Shown one piece after another: positions 62,578 through 64,000 of a DNA stretch of 64,000 bases (positions within the stretch are counted from its first letter, which is position 1; each line of letters starts with the position of its first letter). The notes under the pieces were generated by a model. That model was not told where the DNA came from. It was given only the letters and a program-made list of their open reading frames with translations, and did no database searches. Where the stretch lies: positions 2,170,001 through 2,234,000 of the forward strand of contig NZ_JAIHLP010000002.1 in NCBI RefSeq assembly GCF_020009625.1, read 5' to 3'. This DNA is from Leifsonia poae (GTDB lineage Bacteria > Actinomycetota > Actinomycetes > Actinomycetales > Microbacteriaceae). A program made the position numbers and the translations under genes.

Positions 62578-63554
62578 CGGCGTGTCCTTGGGTCGAGTAC
62601 GCCGTACAGGATGTCGACGAGGAAGTTGGCGACGAGCACGCTCACCGTGATGAGCAGGAACAGCGCCTGCATGAGCGGGTAGTCCTGGCCGATCACGGCG
62701 TTGAACAGCAGGAAGCCGATACCCGGGTAGCCGAACACCTGCTCGACGAGGATCGATCCGCCGACCACGCCACCGAGCGCGAGCCCGAAGCCGGTCAGGT
62801 TGGGCAGGATCGCGTTGCGCGCGGCGTACTTCATCGCGACGGTGCGGCCCTTGAGACCGTTCGCCTCGGCGAAGGTCACGTAGTCATCGCCGAGGGTGTT
62901 GATCATGGCGTTGCGCATCCCGAGGATCCAGCCGCCGATCGAGGTGATCAGGATCGTCACCGCCGGCAGCACCGCGTGATACGCCACGTCGACGATGAAG
63001 TTCCAGGTGAAAGCCGGTGTCGCCGTCGGACCGAAGGCGCCCGATGTCGGGAACCAGTGCAGCACATAACCGAGGAAGAACAGCAGCAGCAGCGCCGTCC
63101 AGAAGTAAGGGAAGGTGCTCGCGAAGGTTCCGGTCAGCGTCGGAAGCGAGTCGAGCCACGTGTTCCGGCGCCAAGCGGCGAGCACGCCGATCAGAGTGCC
63201 GATCACGAAGGCCACGATCGTCACGATGCCGAGCAGGACGATCGTGTAGGGGAAAGCCTGACCGACGAGCTCGGAGACCGACTGCGGATAGAAGGTGTAG
63301 GAGACACCGAAGTCGAACGTGACGACCTGGTGCAGGTAGCTCACGTACTGATCCCAGAGGTTGCCGCCCGGAACACCGAGCTGGGCCTCGATCGCGTTCT
63401 TGGTGGCCTGGGTGACGGGACCGTTCTGCGAGAGTTTCGCGATCGCGGCATCCGTCGGCGAGCCCGGCATGAGCCGCGGGAGCAGGAAGTTGAGGGTGAC
63501 GGCTGCCCACAGGGTGAGCACGAAGAGGCCGAGTTTTCGCAGTGCGTAGGCCAT
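62574..63554 (-). CDS. Dpp/Opp-type ABC transporter permease (DppB-like)
   Basis: A 326-residue permease, DppB type: first helix (ALRKLGLFVLTLWAAVTLNF), the periplasmic loop with LMPGSPTDAAIAKL, then the conserved permease block with TFAEANGLKGRTVAMKYAAR (EAA loop). It starts 4 bp after the binding-protein stop. It forms the channel with the DppC-like protein. Confidence 0.94.
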   Translation of the reverse strand: MAYALRKLGLFVLTLWAAVTLNFLLPRLMPGSPTDAAIAKLSQNGPVTQATKNAIEAQLGVPGGNLWDQYVSYLHQVVTFDFGVSYTFYPQSVSELVGQAFPYTIVLLGIVTIVAFVIGTLIGVLAAWRRNTWLDSLPTLTGTFASTFPYFWTALLLLFFLGYVLHWFPTSGAFGPTATPAFTWNFIVDVAYHAVLPAVTILITSIGGWILGMRNAMINTLGDDYVTFAEANGLKGRTVAMKYAARNAILPNLTGFGLALGGVVGGSILVEQVFGYPGIGFLLFNAVIGQDYPLMQALFLLITVSVLVANFLVDILYGVLDPRTRR

Positions 63555-63558
63555 GGGG

Positions 63559-64000
63559 CTACTCGCCCTCCTTCCGCAGCTTCAGATGGGTGAAGACCAG
63601 CAATGGGGTCTGGTCGTAGGTCTGCGGCGGCGCGTACGGGTTCTTCGCGTCGGGCCATCCGGTGAACTTGGCGTCGTTGTACAGGCCCCAGAGCCCGCCG
63701 TAGTACAGACCGATCACGGGCAGCTGGTCGTACACCGTCTGCTGCAAGCGGTAGCTGAGCTGCAGCCGCACCTTCTCATCGGTCGTGGTCTTGTACTGCT
63801 GCAGCAGCGCATCCGTCGTCGCGTTCTTGTAGCGGCCGAAGTTGCTCGCCGTGGCAGTGCCGATGGGGGTTGCGAAGGCGCTGTTGAGCAGCCCGTTGTA
63901 CGCCTGGAAGATGACTCCGCCTCCCATGCCTCCCATCGCGACCTGGAAGTCGCCGTTCTGGATCGCCTGCTGGTATCCCGGTGGCTGCGGCTGCTTGATC
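63559..64000 (-). CDS. Family 5 extracellular substrate-binding protein (partial, N-terminus off the right edge)
   Basis: The C-terminal 146 residues of an ABC binding protein of the DppA/OppA class. It includes the typical end region YRLQQTVYDQLPVIGLYYGG and RYKNATTDALLQQYKTT. The start and signal peptide lie beyond base 64000. It is first in the importer operon. GH1 linkage suggests cello- or similar oligosaccharide binding, as known for some members of this family; not proven here. Confidence 0.9.
   Translation of the reverse strand, partial: IKQPQPPGYQQAIQNGDFQVAMGGMGGGVIFQAYNGLLNSAFATPIGTATASNFGRYKNATTDALLQQYKTTTDEKVRLQLSYRLQQTVYDQLPVIGLYYGGLWGLYNDAKFTGWPDAKNPYAPPQTYDQTPLLVFTHLKLRKEGE

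Noticed and set aside
1..64000. CRISPR array or rRNA operon
   Set aside because: No regularly spaced repeats with unique spacers and no rRNA sequence were seen.

Overview
The window is high-G+C, densely packed chromosomal DNA from an actinobacterium. Several features point to Micrococcales, probably Microbacteriaceae: strong third-position G/C, frequent GTG starts, many ATGA or GTGA stop/start overlaps, a dnaK-grpE-dnaJ-hspR operon with HAIR operators, a dCTP deaminase of the actinobacterial type, and type I IPP isomerase. The placement is inference; no rRNA or phylogenetic marker was compared. Layout: 1-3025 is a kdp potassium-pump operon on the minus strand (small leader membrane peptide, kdpF, kdpA, partial kdpB). 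3292-5942 holds two uncharacterised genes and a PDZ serine protease. 6135-8444 is a PadR-controlled ABC exporter operon. 8546-13419 holds a carboxylesterase, a fatty-acid desaturase, a methyltransferase and a YCII protein. 13488-18565 is a beta-glucosidase and MFS sugar locus with a divergent LacI regulator and two matching operator-like sites. 18640-20864 is the kbl-tdh threonine catabolic pair. 21074-24688 is an amino-acid-type ABC importer with an embedded AraC regulator and a divergent cupin gene. 25616-27319 is a secreted phosphodiesterase. 27395-31635 is the HspR-regulated chaperone operon. 31731-36512 holds an ABC exporter, a small alarmone synthetase and a UMF1-type transporter. 36591-38358 is a divergent pair of MarR-like regulators with unusual Gly/His/Arg-rich inserts; one appears frameshifted. 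38455-40461 carries idi, an unknown gene, dcd and tRNA-Gly(CCC). An IS481-family element sits directly behind the tRNA, followed by a more A+T-rich block of unknown genes (41764-45929). 45984-55811 is a polysaccharide-utilisation locus: GH3, LacI, carbohydrate ABC importer, and a divergent 1004-residue secreted sialidase-fold protein with ricin and three chitin/cellulose-binding modules. 56033-58603 holds small housekeeping or unknown genes. 58678-64000 is a GH1 beta-glucosidase behind a Dpp/Opp-type importer, truncated at the right edge in its binding protein. Themes: carbohydrate scavenging dominates, with three separate beta-glucosidase loci each linked to a transporter. Regulation is mostly local, with regulators next to or inside the operon they probably control and palindromic operators visible in several intergenic regions. 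The least explained parts are the split-HTH regulator pair at 36.6-38.4 kb and the unknown gene block behind tRNA-Gly.
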